Part shown: positions 12,364 through 23,340 of the stretch, in pieces
How positions within the stretch are numbered: position 1 is the stretch's first letter
Layout of the letters: every line of letters begins with the position of its first letter
NCBI GenBank assembly: GCA_023213395.1
Contig: CM041465.1
Location: forward strand, 83,521,741-83,585,740
Direction: 5' to 3'
Source: Cycas panzhihuaensis
Taxonomy: Eukaryota; Cycadophyta
DNA length: 64,000 bases
The notes under the pieces: generated by a model
Databases searched by the model: none
The model's input: the letters and a program-made list of their open reading frames with translations, nothing else
What the model was told of the DNA's origin: nothing
Made by a program: the position numbers and the translations under genes

Positions 12364-14614
12364 ATGGCATTAATGCCAGGGACAACCATCTGTGTTTAAA
12401 TTCCAGTGTCAACTAGCTCAAATTATGTTGACTAGAGGATTCACATATCCCATTAGCTTAAACAGCAAAAGATATGGCAATATGTGACAGGTGAATTTCA
12501 AAAACTAAAAGAAGATACTATAGAAAGTTATATAGTATATCTGATGAACTCAGATGCAGCCTTAGGCACCATATTAAACTCACTTTCACTAGAAATCAGT
12601 CAGTAGTTTTCTGAAACAGATGACTTGGCCACTGTCTGGAAAACTTTGTAAGAAAAATATGACAAGGTCGACACACATCAAGTGGCTGTCCTAAAATAAT
12701 AATTGTATGACTTTACTTTTGATGATTTTTCTAATGTTGAGGATTTTTTAAGTAAAATTTAATTAATTAATAAAGATCTAGGAAACTGCATCAAATCAAA
12801 AACTGAAGAAGGTGATACTGAAAAAATAATCATGCATGCTAGAGATGATGATACACTCGTACGTCTTGTAGTAAACAAATTACCAAAACACTTTAATCTC
12901 TACAAAACTGCCAGACAACAAGCTCATGACCCACCTATAACATTCAATCAGTTGACAAACCAACTGATTGAATATCAAACAATATTAATTCAAATAGGCA
13001 TATTAAAAGATCCTTCATAGGCTTTGTTTTCCAAAACTAAGCCACAATTTAAAAATAAACAACAGAATAATTTTCATAGTAATCTAAAATTTCATAAACC
13101 TTATAGAGGTTCACCATCCAATTCACAAAATAATATTAAGTATTCTGGTCCATCTAAATACCAAAATATTTCTAATCAATCATTTTATAATAGGAACAAC
13201 GTAACTCCTTCTCATAACACTAGTTGTTCCTATTGTCATAAAAGAGGCCACACTATTGATGTCTACAGAAGTAGAATAGCTTTGGAAGCATGGAAAACTT
13301 CCAAGGGATTACAAAATTGACCTCAATCCCATTCTCAATCACGACCTCAAAATTGACAAACTCATAATCATTCTTTAGCAGCAACAACTTCTGCATTTGT
13401 TACCCCTACAAATCAACCACCATAGTGGATCCTTGACTCTGGTGCATCTCACCACATGACTGGACACTACAAAAATTTAACCACTTATCAATCTGAAACG
13501 AACTCTAAAGAAGAGATTTCTTTTGGAAGTGGTACTTAACTTAAAGTTAAAGGATCATGTGATGTTACTTTAAAAGATGGTTCAATCAAGGACATCTTTT
13601 ACGTACCTGGTTTGTTACCCAACCTACTCTCTATCTATTAAACCTACTAGAAAGACCTTGTTGTTGAATTCTGGAAAAATAAATTTATCATTAAGGAACT
13701 ATTAAACAAATTTAGACGTATTGCTTCAGGACTTGTTGATCATAATACATGTCTCTATAGTCTAACAAGTCTACAAAATAATAAAACAAAATCTTGTAAT
13801 ACCTTTATTGCTAAATTTGATTCAGTCAACAAACTTTAGCATGCTCGATTTGGCTATATAAGTTATGGAAAACTGTAATATCTAAAGAAGCATGAAATGG
13901 TTCATGGTCTTCCACTCTTAAACACTGTTTATGGTGTTTGTGAAGCCTGTGTGATAGGTAAATAACACGTGGACCAATTCCCACATAAAACTCAATTAAG
14001 AGTGACTGCTCCATTTAAACTTGTCCACTCTGACATATGTGGACCCTTTCATGTAACGTCATACTCTGGTTCTTATTATTTCGTTATATTTATAGATGAT
14101 TATTTAAGAAAATGTTGGGTTTACATGCTTAAAATATGTAGTCAAGTATTTGACATTTTCGTTGAATACAAAATGCTAGTTGAAAATCAATTAAATTTAA
14201 AAATTAAAATTTTTTAATCTGATAATGCTAAGGAATATTTAAGTGAAAAATTTACTTCTTTATGTAAATCACATGGAATTCAGTTCCAGCATTTTGTTGC
14301 ATATATACCTCAACAAAACGGTGTTGCTGAACACAAAAACTGTACTTTTATTGAGATGGCTCATTGTATGTTACGTGCAAAGAATCTAGATCTAAAATTA
14401 TGGGCAGAAGTAATTAACTACTCTAACTATTTATTAAATTATTTACCTAGCAAAAGTCTGCACAACATTACTCTAGAACAAAAATGGTCTGGAAGAAAAC
14501 CATCTATCAATCATTTACGAATCTTTGGTAGTATTGCATGGGGACATATCCCTTAAGAAAAATGTAAAAAATTAGACAAAAAAAGTCAAAAATACATCTT
14601 CGTTGGATACAGTA
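12364..14614 (+). pseudogene. E2 gag, protease and integrase (first part of gag-pol)
   Basis: Starts at the ATG at 12364. Gag includes YIVYLMNSDAALGTI and HARDDDTLVRLVVNKLPKHF. The zinc knuckle at about 13222-13275 reads CSYCHKRGHTIDVYRS, with the last Cys changed to Tyr. The protease site is LDSGASHHM at 13432. The integrase has the HHCC region (GYISYGKL ... CEACVIGK), the first Asp in LVHSDICGPF, the second in SDNAKE and the QQNGVAEH segment with the Glu. Every domain is in one frame and I see no frameshift, only about 20 stops, mostly TAG and TAA. The frame is interrupted at codon GGA-TAC-AGT (14605-14613) by E3 and resumes at 19794. Confidence 0.88.
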
Positions 14615-15102
14615 TGTTGGAGTATAATGTCATCACTCAACTCCCTCTTACCTACCAGGATTGTGCACCTCAATTTAGACATGTGATGCTCAACATGTCA
14701 ACGTAAGTTAAGGTAAGTTGAGTTAGTTTCATTTGAGTTAAGTTGTATTATTTTATTATTAATTTAAATTCAGGGGTTGAGGAGTTTCCCTCCTCCCCCA
14801 AACTATAAATGTTAAGGGGTGTACAACCCTGGTGTCTTTAGACACCGCCTACCTTTGAGGAGATTTGTAATGATCATTATTGCTACAATGGATTGAACAA
14901 CAAGGTTTTCATGTTCTTTATGCTATTGTGATTGTGACACATTGATGTATTGATGCAATACTGGTTTATGGTTATTCGATATATGTTCTGACCTGTTCTC
15001 CTTGCTAATATATTTCCCATCATTTGGTATCAGAGCATAATCTACTAGTATATTTTCCTTCATTTGGTATCAGAGCATAGTCTGCTAGTATATTTTCCAT
15101 CA
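14615..15102 (+). repeat. E3 5' LTR with two PBS-like 40 bp units at its end
   Basis: 488 bp, TGTTGGAGTA ... TTTTCCATCA. A TATA-like box (TATAAAT) is at 14804-14810. The last 80 bp are two 40 bp units, each beginning TTTGGTATCAGAGC. Confidence 0.92.
15023..15102 (+). repeat. Tandem 40 bp PBS-like units in the E3 5' LTR
   Basis: Units start at 15023 and 15063, and the true PBS starts at 15103, an exact 40 bp period. Each unit starts TTTGGTATCAGAGC and ends TTCCTTCA or TTCCATCA, so each recreates an LTR-end/PBS junction. Confidence 0.95.
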
Positions 15103-15120
15103 TTTGGTATCAAAGTGGGC
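15103..15120 (+). other. E3 primer binding site
   Basis: TTTGGTATCAAAGTGGGC after the LTR. It matches the initiator-Met PBS core TGGTATC, but the bases after it differ from the copies inside the LTR. Confidence 0.75.
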
Positions 15121-16170
15121 GATTGCTGACCTGTTGAAGTTTTGAAGAAGAGCAACATGATCTACTTGCACTCTACAACAGATTTTTTTTACAAGTAATA
15201 TATATTAACTAGATTTATTTTCTAAAAATTTTTAGCATGTTTTATATATTATTTCAGCAGATTTTGATTATTATTGAGCTATATTTCTGGTTCAACAAAT
15301 ATTACTGAGATCTATTTTCAGATTTGTGCAGATCTACAAAGGATTTTCAGCAGCAAGTTATATACATTCAAGTTTTTATTCTCATATTCAAGTTATTTTC
15401 TCTTCAGATTTACAGATTTATCATATATTTTGATAGTTTACAAGTTTTTGTCTACTTATTTGATATTTTTTGCAAATTTGTAAAAGAGTATCAGCTGCAT
15501 ACAAAAGTTATCAAGTTTTCTTCAAAGATCTGTAACTTATTGCTTCAGATCTGTTATTTTATTATAAATCTGCTTATTGTATCAGGTTCTTTCAGTATTT
15601 TCTACTATATTTAGTTCAGATCTACATTTTTTATCATATTTTCTGACTATATTTTCAAGACTGTTTATCAGATCTACAGTTTTTTGGGCATATTCAGCCG
15701 TCTAGAGAAGCATCTACAACAGATCTATATACTGGAGAATGCACTTGGAAATTTGAAGAAGCCTACTACAAATACGTTTCCAGTTGCTCATACATCAAGC
15801 GAAACGTATCCATATGACTATTTGTTGAGATTCTGGTGAGCTCACCTATCCACTGGAGAAGACGGATCATAATTTCATCCATCGTGAAGGAATTTCTCCT
15901 GCTCAGAAGTTTGCACAACCATACGGGAACCAGGTTCTTCGTTCCTTTGATCTCTAAATAAATAAATTTTTTTTATATATATTTTTTGCTTTGTTCCTTT
16001 GATCTTCAATATATACTTTATTGTCTTATGCGCTCGATAGATCTGTGGTTTATGTGATCCTCTATATGCGCTCAATAGATCTGTGGTTTGTGTGATCCTC
16101 TGTGCTAGATTAATCTCAGCATACATATAGCTATTTTGTTCATCTCTGAAACCTGCATCTCTTATTTGCA
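15121..16170 (+). other. E3 leader (T-rich)
   Basis: Non-coding, with repeated 'cagatctac' motifs. It is collinear with the minus-strand sequence at about 61500-62506 of E3'. A 38 bp tandem duplication lies at 16027-16102. Confidence 0.65.
16027..16102 (+). repeat. 38 bp tandem duplication in E3
   Basis: Two copies of a unit starting TATGCGCTC.ATAGATCTG (16027-16064 and 16065-16102), differing at a few bases. Confidence 0.85.
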
Positions 16171-16179
16171 TTATTGCAT

Positions 16180-17060
16180 CTTCTCTGTGGCGTGTGGTGC
16201 ACAGCCCCTTCCTTGACTGTCTCCCACTGTACAGGCTCGTAGAATCCTCTCTGCAAACGTCTCTTTGTCTCTGTGTTAGCTTAGCGTCTCTCGGCTCTCC
16301 TTCTGTAGGCCGTCTCTCTTTATCTACAGGCCGTCCCGCCTCTCTATTTTTGTTGTACGCATCAGCGTGCCCTCTCTGTCTGTCGGATGTCTAGCTTTGC
16401 GTCCCGCGTGGCCTTAGATCTGCATTTGATCGCCCTTTGGCATTTCAGTCGTTACTCATTGCATTCTGGGCAGCTAAGGTGCCTTACCGTTTGCATTTAG
16501 CCACACACTTTATCGGCGTTGTCTGTGTATTCGCCGTTTGGCATTCCCATTTGAAAGTTCACCCTCTACGTGGTTGTTCACCGTTTGGAATTCCCATTTG
16601 AAAGTTCGGGTTTGATTATTTAATGTCGTTCAGTGCTGTTCTCTGCGTCACCGTCGTTCGCAAATCAGTGTAGCTTTTCACGTTTGACTATTATATTTAA
16701 TACCCTTTGCCTTAGAAGGCATTCAATACAGCCGTAAATCTGCGTCTTGCGTTGCCTTTTGATTATTATCGTCGGCATGTTGCGTGATTATTATCATCTG
16801 CGTCATTCTGTCTTGGTCAATCGGCGTTTATATTACGCGTCTACCCTGTCTTTGCCCTCTTTATGCGTTATATATTTGTGATCTGCATTTGATATTTATG
16901 CGTTTGGATTTGCGTCTCTGCGTAGCTGCGTACATATTGCACGTTCGCCTATTGGCAATTTCATTATTTGCATTTATTGACTTGGTTTCGCCTATTGGTG
17001 ATTTCACTATTTATTGCATTTATTGACTTGGTATTAGCGCTTTCCATTATTGTTTGTTTG
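16180..17060 (+). other. E3 variable GC-richer module with short tandem duplications
   Basis: Clearly richer in GC and CpG than its surroundings, with repeated 'gcgtctc', 'ggccgtc' and 'gcgttt' words. Direct repeats occur with a 48 bp period (CCGTTTGG at 16533 and 16581) and a 43 bp period (TTCGCCTATTGG at 16944 and 16987). No protein recognised. The equivalent place in E3' (about 60200-60640) is also GC-rich but different in sequence. Confidence 0.6.
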
Positions 17061-17221
17061 GCTTCAATCATTGTATTTTTCTCCACTGTTAAGGTTTTAA
17101 AAAATAAAATAGAACTTAATTAATAGTCTTTTGATATTCGAGTTTGAATTTGTATTATCCTTTTGTGTTTTTAACTCGATGAGCGAGTTCACCCTCCCGG
17201 CATCAGAGGTCTTTAGTCTTT

Positions 17222-17252
17222 GACTGATCTTGGGTTGAATCCCGGCTCAGTC
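17222..17252 (+). other. Conserved stem-loop in E3 interior
   Basis: GACTGA (17222-17227) pairs with TCAGTC (17247-17252) around a loop containing CTTGGGTTGAATCCC. E3' keeps the loop and has a longer stem made of partly different bases. The loop recalls a tRNA T-arm, but no full tRNA can be folded by eye. Confidence 0.45.
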
Positions 17253-18571
17253 CTTCTTCAGGCCCATCTTTTTAAGAAGTTTTTTTTAATTTTAAACTTT
17301 ATTTTTTTTTTAATTTTATTTTTCATAGAGTTATTGGCGCCTTTATGGCCATAACTTCTCTTTGGCTTATCGGTTTCAGACGAAACCTACCCCAATAGAT
17401 CAGAAATTTTCTGTACACCGATTTCGACTGGTCATAAGACCAATTTGGTGCCAATTTGACCCTGTTTCGACCATTTTAACATTAGACTTTCAAAATTTTA
17501 GCATTTTTCGCATTTTTAACAAAATCATTTTTAGAACTGGCTGTCATTTATTTCTGGTAAACTATTTTTTGCCCAAATTTCCTCTGTAGTGATCTATGTT
17601 GAATAGAATTTAATACCCACCTTTTACTTCAATTTTTTGAGTTCACCTTCATTAATATTTTAATCGCTGAAATAAGGAATTTAGTTATTTTTGCCTATTT
17701 TTTAACATTCTCCATAAAAACACCTGTTACATTTTTCACTATAATTTTTTCATTTTATATCAGATTTTAATTCCATCAGCTTTATTACTAAGTTGACTCA
17801 TTTCTCCTCATTTTGACATATTTTTTAATATATTTTGATATTATCTTCCTAAATTTTAAATCAGTCAAAGTTGAGGTATCTTATTGCCATAAATCTGTTA
17901 TTTTTTACATCTTTTTAATATATTTTTCAAAATTTTCAATTGGAAGAACATTGATTACTTCATAAACAATATTTGATCCTTTGTTCAACCTTTTCTAAAG
18001 GTTAATTAGTAATTTTATGCAAATTTTGACTACCCTGCTCCGGTTAGGCTCCATAAGGAGGTCCATACCTTTGCATCATTCAAATTATGATTTATTGGTA
18101 CCCATTTTCAAAACCGTTTATTTCATTGGATTCACACCTTGTTAATCTACATATTGGTAAAATTTTAAGTTATTCTGACATTATTCAATATAGTTTTCAA
18201 GTTGTTAAAGTTGACTATACAAGTACTTCCTAATAAGCTTGTCTTCTTTCAAAATTTTTAAAGGCAAATTCTATTCATATCTCATTGTTTACTCAAGGTT
18301 TCTGCTTGATCTTTCTACAAGCATTTTAAGTTGTTTTGAACCAGCATTTATTTATAAGGTAATATATATTTTTTCTCAAAGAAAAGTTATTTTTTATACA
18401 AAATGGAATTTTTTTATATTAAAGATTTACATTACTCATTTGAGAAATTGGCTTTTTTTGAAAACTCTTTATTCTCAAAAGTTTACTTCAGTTTTGCGTA
18501 AGTGAAAAAGTTTTTTCTAAGTTTACTTTCAAACGCATCAGTATTTTCTTATTGATTAAATTACTTTCAAA
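17253..18571 (+). other. E3 AT-rich spacer before gag
   Basis: No coding motif. It is collinear with about 58750-59800 (minus strand) of E3'. Short ORFs at 17362-17589 and 18239-18505 have no supporting motif. Confidence 0.5.
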
Positions 18572-18886
18572 ATGGCACAATTCCCCATTTTTGATGGCCA
18601 TAACTTTTCACTATGGTATGACACCATACAAACTTACTTTATTGAACATGATCTTTTAAAGTATTTACAACATGAATGTGACCTTAGCATTAAAGAAAAT
18701 TTTAGAAAAGATAATGAAGTTTTAGGTTTATTATTTTGCACTATGACTGATGATGTTTTTCCACTGGTTTCTGAATTAACAACATCTAAGTCTGTTTGGG
18801 ATTTATTGATTTCCATTTATGGGGGAGATATCCCCACTGTATTTGATGAAACTTTTAATGAGCATGTGAGACAGGTAACAGAATAG
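18572..18886 (+). CDS. E3 gag-like N-terminal protein
   Basis: 104 codons, ATG at 18572 to TAG at 18886. It starts MAQFPIFDGHNFSLWYDTIQ, the F-x-G-x-N-[YF]-x-x-W pattern that opens copia gag proteins, followed by a helical segment (HDLLKYLQHECDLSIKENF) and WDLLISIYGG, the usual 'W..L...Y' of the gag capsid-like domain. No zinc knuckle follows. It is much shorter than autonomous copia gag, and no enzyme domain is attached. E3' has the same ORF start with most residues shared, then a frame break. It may have served as the element's own capsid piece or only as a packaging signal; that is inference. Confidence 0.7.
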   Translation: MAQFPIFDGHNFSLWYDTIQTYFIEHDLLKYLQHECDLSIKENFRKDNEVLGLLFCTMTDDVFPLVSELTTSKSVWDLLISIYGGDIPTVFDETFNEHVRQVTE

Positions 18887-18889
18887 ATA

Positions 18890-19304
18890 GATCATAACGA
18901 CAACACCCATGAGGATTCAGATCAAATGCAGGACCACCTTGTTGCACAAGGATTTGATCCTCCATTTGAGGGGGAGCATGAAGACGAATCTTATGACATA
19001 ACGAAGAATGATCCTGATGATATGACAACTATTCAAAGTATAAAGATTATAAAAGTTCAAGTTTAAAGCCTTCCTAATGTTCCAGTTGACAAAGTCCAAA
19101 TTATAGCTATTCATCTACATTTGCATCAAGTTTCATCTACCTATAGTCTTCCTACATCATTCTATGATAAAGAGATATATGTGACTATAAGGGTGAGAAG
19201 AGTTGATAAATATCAAGATCAGAATTTCAAAGTTTTTTTCAAGTACCAATTCCACAAGTTCAAGGAAAAGATACAAGTGTTCGTGCTGACATTAAGGGAG
19301 AGAA
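18890..19304 (+). pseudogene. E3 conserved 3' tail of unknown function
   Basis: After the gag stop one frame continues with an acidic segment (HEDSDQMQDHLVAQGFDPPF), and another carries SSTYSLPTSFYDKEIYVTIR and FFKYQFHKFKEKIQVFV up to the PPT. The corresponding stretch in E3' (minus, 58025-58390) is very similar in bases and peptide. I recognise no domain. It ends in the purine tract before the LTR. Conservation could reflect a protein, a terminal RNA signal or simply recent common ancestry. Confidence 0.4.
19291..19304 (+). other. E3 polypurine tract
   Basis: ATTAAGGGAGAGAA before the 3' LTR. Confidence 0.75.
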
Positions 19305-19792
19305 TGTTGGAGTGTAATGTCATCACTTAACTCCCTCTTACCTACCAGGATTGTGCACCTCAATTTAGACATATGATGCTCAACATGTCAAGGTAAGTTA
19401 AGGTAAGTTGAGTTAGTTTCATTTGAGTTAAGTTGTATTATTTTATTATTAATTTGAATTCAGGGGTTGAGGAGTTTCCCTCCTCCCCCAAACTATAAAT
19501 GTTAAGGGGTGTATAACCCTGGTGTCTTTAGACACTGCCTACCTTTGAGGAGATTCGTAATGATCATTATTGCTATAATGGATTGAACAATAAGGCTTTC
19601 ATGTTCTTTATGCTATTATGATTGTGACACATTGATGTATTGATACAATACTGGTTTATGGTTATTTGATATATGTTTTGACCTGTTCTCCTTGCTAGTA
19701 TATTTTCCATTATTTAGTATCAGAGCATAGTCTGCTAGTATATTTTCCTTCATTTGGTATCAGAGCATAGTCTGCTAATATATTTTCCTTCA
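19305..19792 (+). repeat. E3 3' LTR
   Basis: 488 bp, TGTTGGAGTG ... TTTTCCTTCA. It has two PBS-like units (19713 and 19753, 40 bp period) as in the 5' copy, and a TATA-like box at 19494-19500. I count around 20 substitutions against the 5' LTR. Confidence 0.92.
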
Positions 19793-19793
19793 T

Positions 19794-21776
19794 AGTAAAG
19801 AGAGTAAAGCTTATAGACTCTTAGATCTAGTCACATATCAAATTTCTATTTTGCGTGACATAATATTTAATGAAGAAGGATCTTCTTCAACATCTACTTA
19901 TGTAAAACTTCCCATTGAAAATTTGTTAACCAACACTTATTTGGTTGACCCCTCTGATAAATAAGTTGATCCAGAAGCTATAGAATCCTTACCAACTCAA
20001 GTCCAAAATTAGACTCTATCTGAACCTCCTGAAATAGATCCTTCCTCTCAAACTAGTTCCTCAAATCAACCTATACTTTTAAAAATAGTTACTAACAAAT
20101 AACCTATTTGGGCAAAGAAAATACTTATCGATGCTAGATCTGATGTAAGTATTCCTACAGATACTAGACACACACGTGCCCAAAAACTACATGCTAACTT
20201 TGCCTTAATGGCAAAAATAATTGACAATAATGATCCCAGAACATTTAAACAAGCTAGCAACAATCTTGTATAGCAAGATGCGATGCAAACTGAATTTGAT
20301 GCTTTAATTAAAAATTCAATCTGGGATCTTGTTCCTCTCCCACCTGGGAAAAATGTAGTTGACTGTAAATGGGTCTATAGGATAAAATATAACTCAAGAT
20401 GTAAAGTTGAAAAATATAAAGATCACCTTGTTACAAAAGGATTTTCGTAAATAGATGGCATAGATTATAATGAAACCTTTACCCCTATTACAAAAATGAA
20501 CACAATCAAAATAATTATTGCTCTAACAGCCAAGTTTGGTTAGGAAATCCACCAAATAGATGTTAAGAGTGCTTTCTTGAATGGTGATCTCAAAGAAGAG
20601 ATCTATATGTCTTAGCCACCTAGATTTATTGAAAATCCTAATTTAGTGTGTAAACTTAAGAAATCTATTTATGGTTTAAAACATGCTCCTCGAGCTTGGT
20701 ATACTAAAGTAGATAACTATTTAATTCACATTAGATATACTAGATGCATTAGTGATCCAAATCTTTATTTTAAATGTGAAAATAAAAATCTTACTATTCT
20801 AATCCTCTATGTTAATGACGTTATCATTATTGGATCATCAACTAATAATATTTATCATTTAAAATCTACTTTAATGAATAAATTCAAAATGACTAATTTA
20901 GGTCTACTACATTACTTTCTTAGTCTGCAAGTTTATCAACATCATTTAAATATAACTATATCTCAACCTAAGTATATTCCAGACTTAATTTAGCAGTTTA
21001 ACATGGAAAATGATAAACCCGTATCTAATCCGTTATAATCAGGAGTCAAATTATCTACTGATTGTCCATCACATTTATGTGACCCTATATTATATAGACA
21101 ACTAATTGGTAGTCTTATCTATCTAACTCACACCCGCCTTGACAATTCCTATACTATTGCTTTATGTTCCTGTTATATGCAATAGCCACATGAATCTCAT
21201 TGGAAAGTAGCTAAACATATCTTATGATATCTAAAACATATTGTGTTTTATGGTTTAACTTATAATTTTTATAATAAACCTCTAACTTTAACTGGATATA
21301 TTGATTCTAATTAGGCAGGTAATATAAATAATCATAAATCTACTTTAGGTTATGTTTTTTTTATAGATTCCTCATCTATTACTTGGTCTAGTAAGAAAAT
21401 GTAGGCACTAGATTTATCAACAACTGAAGTTAAATATTGTGCACTTATTGAAGCTGGTAAAGAAACACTTTAGATCAAGTCTTTACTAAATGAAATTAGT
21501 CTATCTCTAAACTATTCCATTGAACTTAAAGTTGATAATCAAGGCACAATTACTATAGCTACAAATCTAGTTTCACATTCTAGGACTAAACATATTGAAT
21601 TACATCAGTATTTTATTCGTAATTTAGTTACTGATAATCTTGTTTCATTATCTTATTGTCCAACAGATCTACAGATTGCTAACATACTTACGAAGTCTTT
21701 AATTGAAGTAAAGTTTCTAAATCTCTAAGATCTATTCTAGACAAAAGAAGTCTTCATCAAAGAGGGATCACCGTGA
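19794..21776 (+). pseudogene. E2 reverse transcriptase and RNase H (second part of gag-pol)
   Basis: Resumes after the E3 insertion: the AGT codon of the target site is followed by AAA GAG AGT AAA GCT, giving the GYSSKESKAYRL motif that follows copia integrase. RT has NSIWDLVPLP, CKWVYRIKY, QIDVKSAFLNGDLKEEIYM and KSIYGLKHAPRAWY; the active-site box is YVND at 20808-20819 in place of YVDD. RNase H includes LIGSLIYLTHTR, STLGYVFFIDSSSITWSSKK and RTKHIELHQYFI. It ends at the TGA at 21774-21776, shortly before the PPT. About 15 stops, no frameshift seen. Confidence 0.88.
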
Positions 21777-21809
21777 TGAAGACCTTTTTCTATAGCATAA
21801 AAATTTACA

Positions 21810-21820
21810 TTAAAGGGGGA
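21810..21820 (+). other. E2 polypurine tract
   Basis: TTAAAGGGGGA, perfect PPT abutting the 3' LTR. Confidence 0.9.
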
Positions 21821-22278
21821 TGTTAGGAGTATTAATATAACCTTCATGTTCTTTTTAAAGATTATATTTAAGTCACATGTCTAAATTTATATTTAATTTA
21901 TTATAATATTTAAACTTTAGTGTTTATTAATGATCTTATGTGGAAGGTGGTTGAAATGCGAAACTACATTTCAACAAACCTTTCTTTATATAAATTCTAC
22001 TCCAAGATTCAAGGAGACGGTTCCAAGAATCTAGGAGGGCTATCTAAATGCCTTTTAAAAGGCTAGTTTGGTGGTTAGGTGGTTAGGTGGTTTATGTATT
22101 TGGTCTTCTATTTCTCAAAGTTTCTTAATAAAACTACAACTTTAGGAGGTGGTTTTTCTTTCCCAGAAGGGGCTTTCCACCTGTTAAACTAGTGTACATG
22201 TGCAGTGTCATTTTGTTACCTGTATTTCCTTATTATATGATCCTGTGATGATATTGTACATATGCCCATCTTTCTACA
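21821..22278 (+). repeat. E2 3' LTR
   Basis: 458 bp. It differs from the 5' copy by scattered substitutions and by a short tandem duplication of GGTGGTTA near 22075-22090. Confidence 0.92.
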
Positions 22279-22283
22279 CTAAC

Positions 22284-23037
22284 AATGATTCAAAGCTTAT
22301 AAATTTCATCCATTTAGCCTCTTTGGGTGTTAAATCTTAACTTACTTCACAAATTTAGTATTTATGAAGTTAATTAAACTCACTATAACTTAGAAATACA
22401 TCTATCTATAATTTCTCTTAATTGATTAGATCTCAATATTTATTGCTTGCTTTATACACCTATAAGTAGTTATTTTTTATCCTTTCTTCTACTCTATAAT
22501 ATCCTATCACAATATGTATTCCTTAAACTTCTCTTGGTATCCATATTTATAAACATGAAGAACCATATAAGGATGCTAGAAAGAAGGTTCCTTCTTAGAT
22601 TCATTTTATTAGATCCTTGCCTATGGATTTTACTAATGTATTTATAGTTCAATCTCTATCATAGACTTCTGAAAAGGAAGAAGTTGATTCTTTTAATCAA
22701 TCGAAAGATATTTAGTCACCCTTAATTATCTCTAACTTCCAAACTTCTAGTGTTGTTAAACACCATGCTCTCATGCTTGGTTCATAAGATTCTACTTCAA
22801 GCACCTTCCTCTAGTGCTTTGAAGTGTATTTCTTTAGGTATATTTTTTAATAATATGTTAGAGTGTTAACCTTCTATGAGATAGACTTACCTTCATTTAC
22901 TTAAAATTTAGTTTTCTAAACCTTATTTCAAATTAATATCTTTCATTCCTTTACTCATCCCATCTAATGTTGCTTCATGACCTAATCCTAGACCTTTAAT
23001 GGTTTAGGTTATTGTAAATAAAGTAATAGTTTATAGA
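22284..23037 (+). other. Element G spacer between gag and protease
   Basis: AT-rich, with no recognisable domain. By position it is the gag C-terminus to protease linker of the gypsy element. Confidence 0.4.
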
Positions 23038-23340
23038 ACTATTATTATTGATGACTCATTACTTAATGTAACACCCATTTCTCTTATGTATGCTTTCCAA
23101 CCTATAATGTTAGATAAGAGTACCATAATGTTTAAGGAATTTGATGCTATTGAACATCCATCGATTGGTTAAATTACTAATTTCCTTATTTCATTTAGGG
23201 AAAATACTACTGAAGTCAATATTGAAGTGGTCAACATCATACTTGACTATAAAATTTTATTAAATAAGCTATGCATGTTGTTTTATATTCCATTTTTAGT
23301 GAAATTTAGTTTCTTAATTGAAATTATGTTAAAGTTGTCA
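23038..23340 (+). pseudogene. Ty3/gypsy aspartic protease remnant
   Basis: The frame reads IIIDDSLLNVTPISLMYAFQ, then KEFDAIEHPSIG, one stop, and NTTEVNIEVVNIILDYKILL. This follows the plant gypsy retropepsin layout: the 'hhhDxGS.xNhhp' active-site strand (here D-D-S, so the catalytic D-S/T-G is damaged), a 'gFdg......G.i.l' flap region and the 'V.D....Y..LLGR.WL' segment. Located where protease is expected after the gag of element G. Dead by stops. Confidence 0.5.

Larger units (their letters stand above)
14615..19792 (+). mobile_element. E3: non-autonomous gag-only LTR retrotransposon (TR-GAG type)
   Basis: 5.18 kb with two 488 bp LTRs, PBS at 15103 and a purine-rich tract before 19305. 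The target duplication is CAGTA at 14610-14614 versus TAGTA at 19793-19797 (one C to T change). The 4.2 kb interior has a T-rich leader, a GC-richer repeat-rich middle, one gag-like ORF of 104 codons and a short conserved tail. No protease, integrase, RT or RNase H is present, so it would need enzymes in trans. A second copy (E3') in opposite orientation at 57589-63156 has the same architecture, so this is a family and not a one-off deletion. Confidence 0.9.
9628..22278 (+). mobile_element. E2: Ty1/copia retrotransposon carrying nested E3
   Basis: LTRs at 9628-10077 and 21821-22278, PBS at 10078-10089, PPT at 21810-21820, and perfect target duplication CTAAC at 9623-9627 and 22279-22283. The span is 12.65 kb, or about 7.5 kb after removing E3 (14615-19792). 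The internal part has a 2.3 kb leader with a GC-richer antisense gene-like fragment, then one gag-pol frame. It is inserted between gag and protease of element G. LTR copies are similar but not identical, so it is younger than G. Confidence 0.92.

Noticed and set aside
17195-17260. Possible tRNA gene from the GGTT(C)AATCC box-B-like loop
   Set aside because: No A box, anticodon arm or acceptor stem could be found; kept only as a stem-loop.
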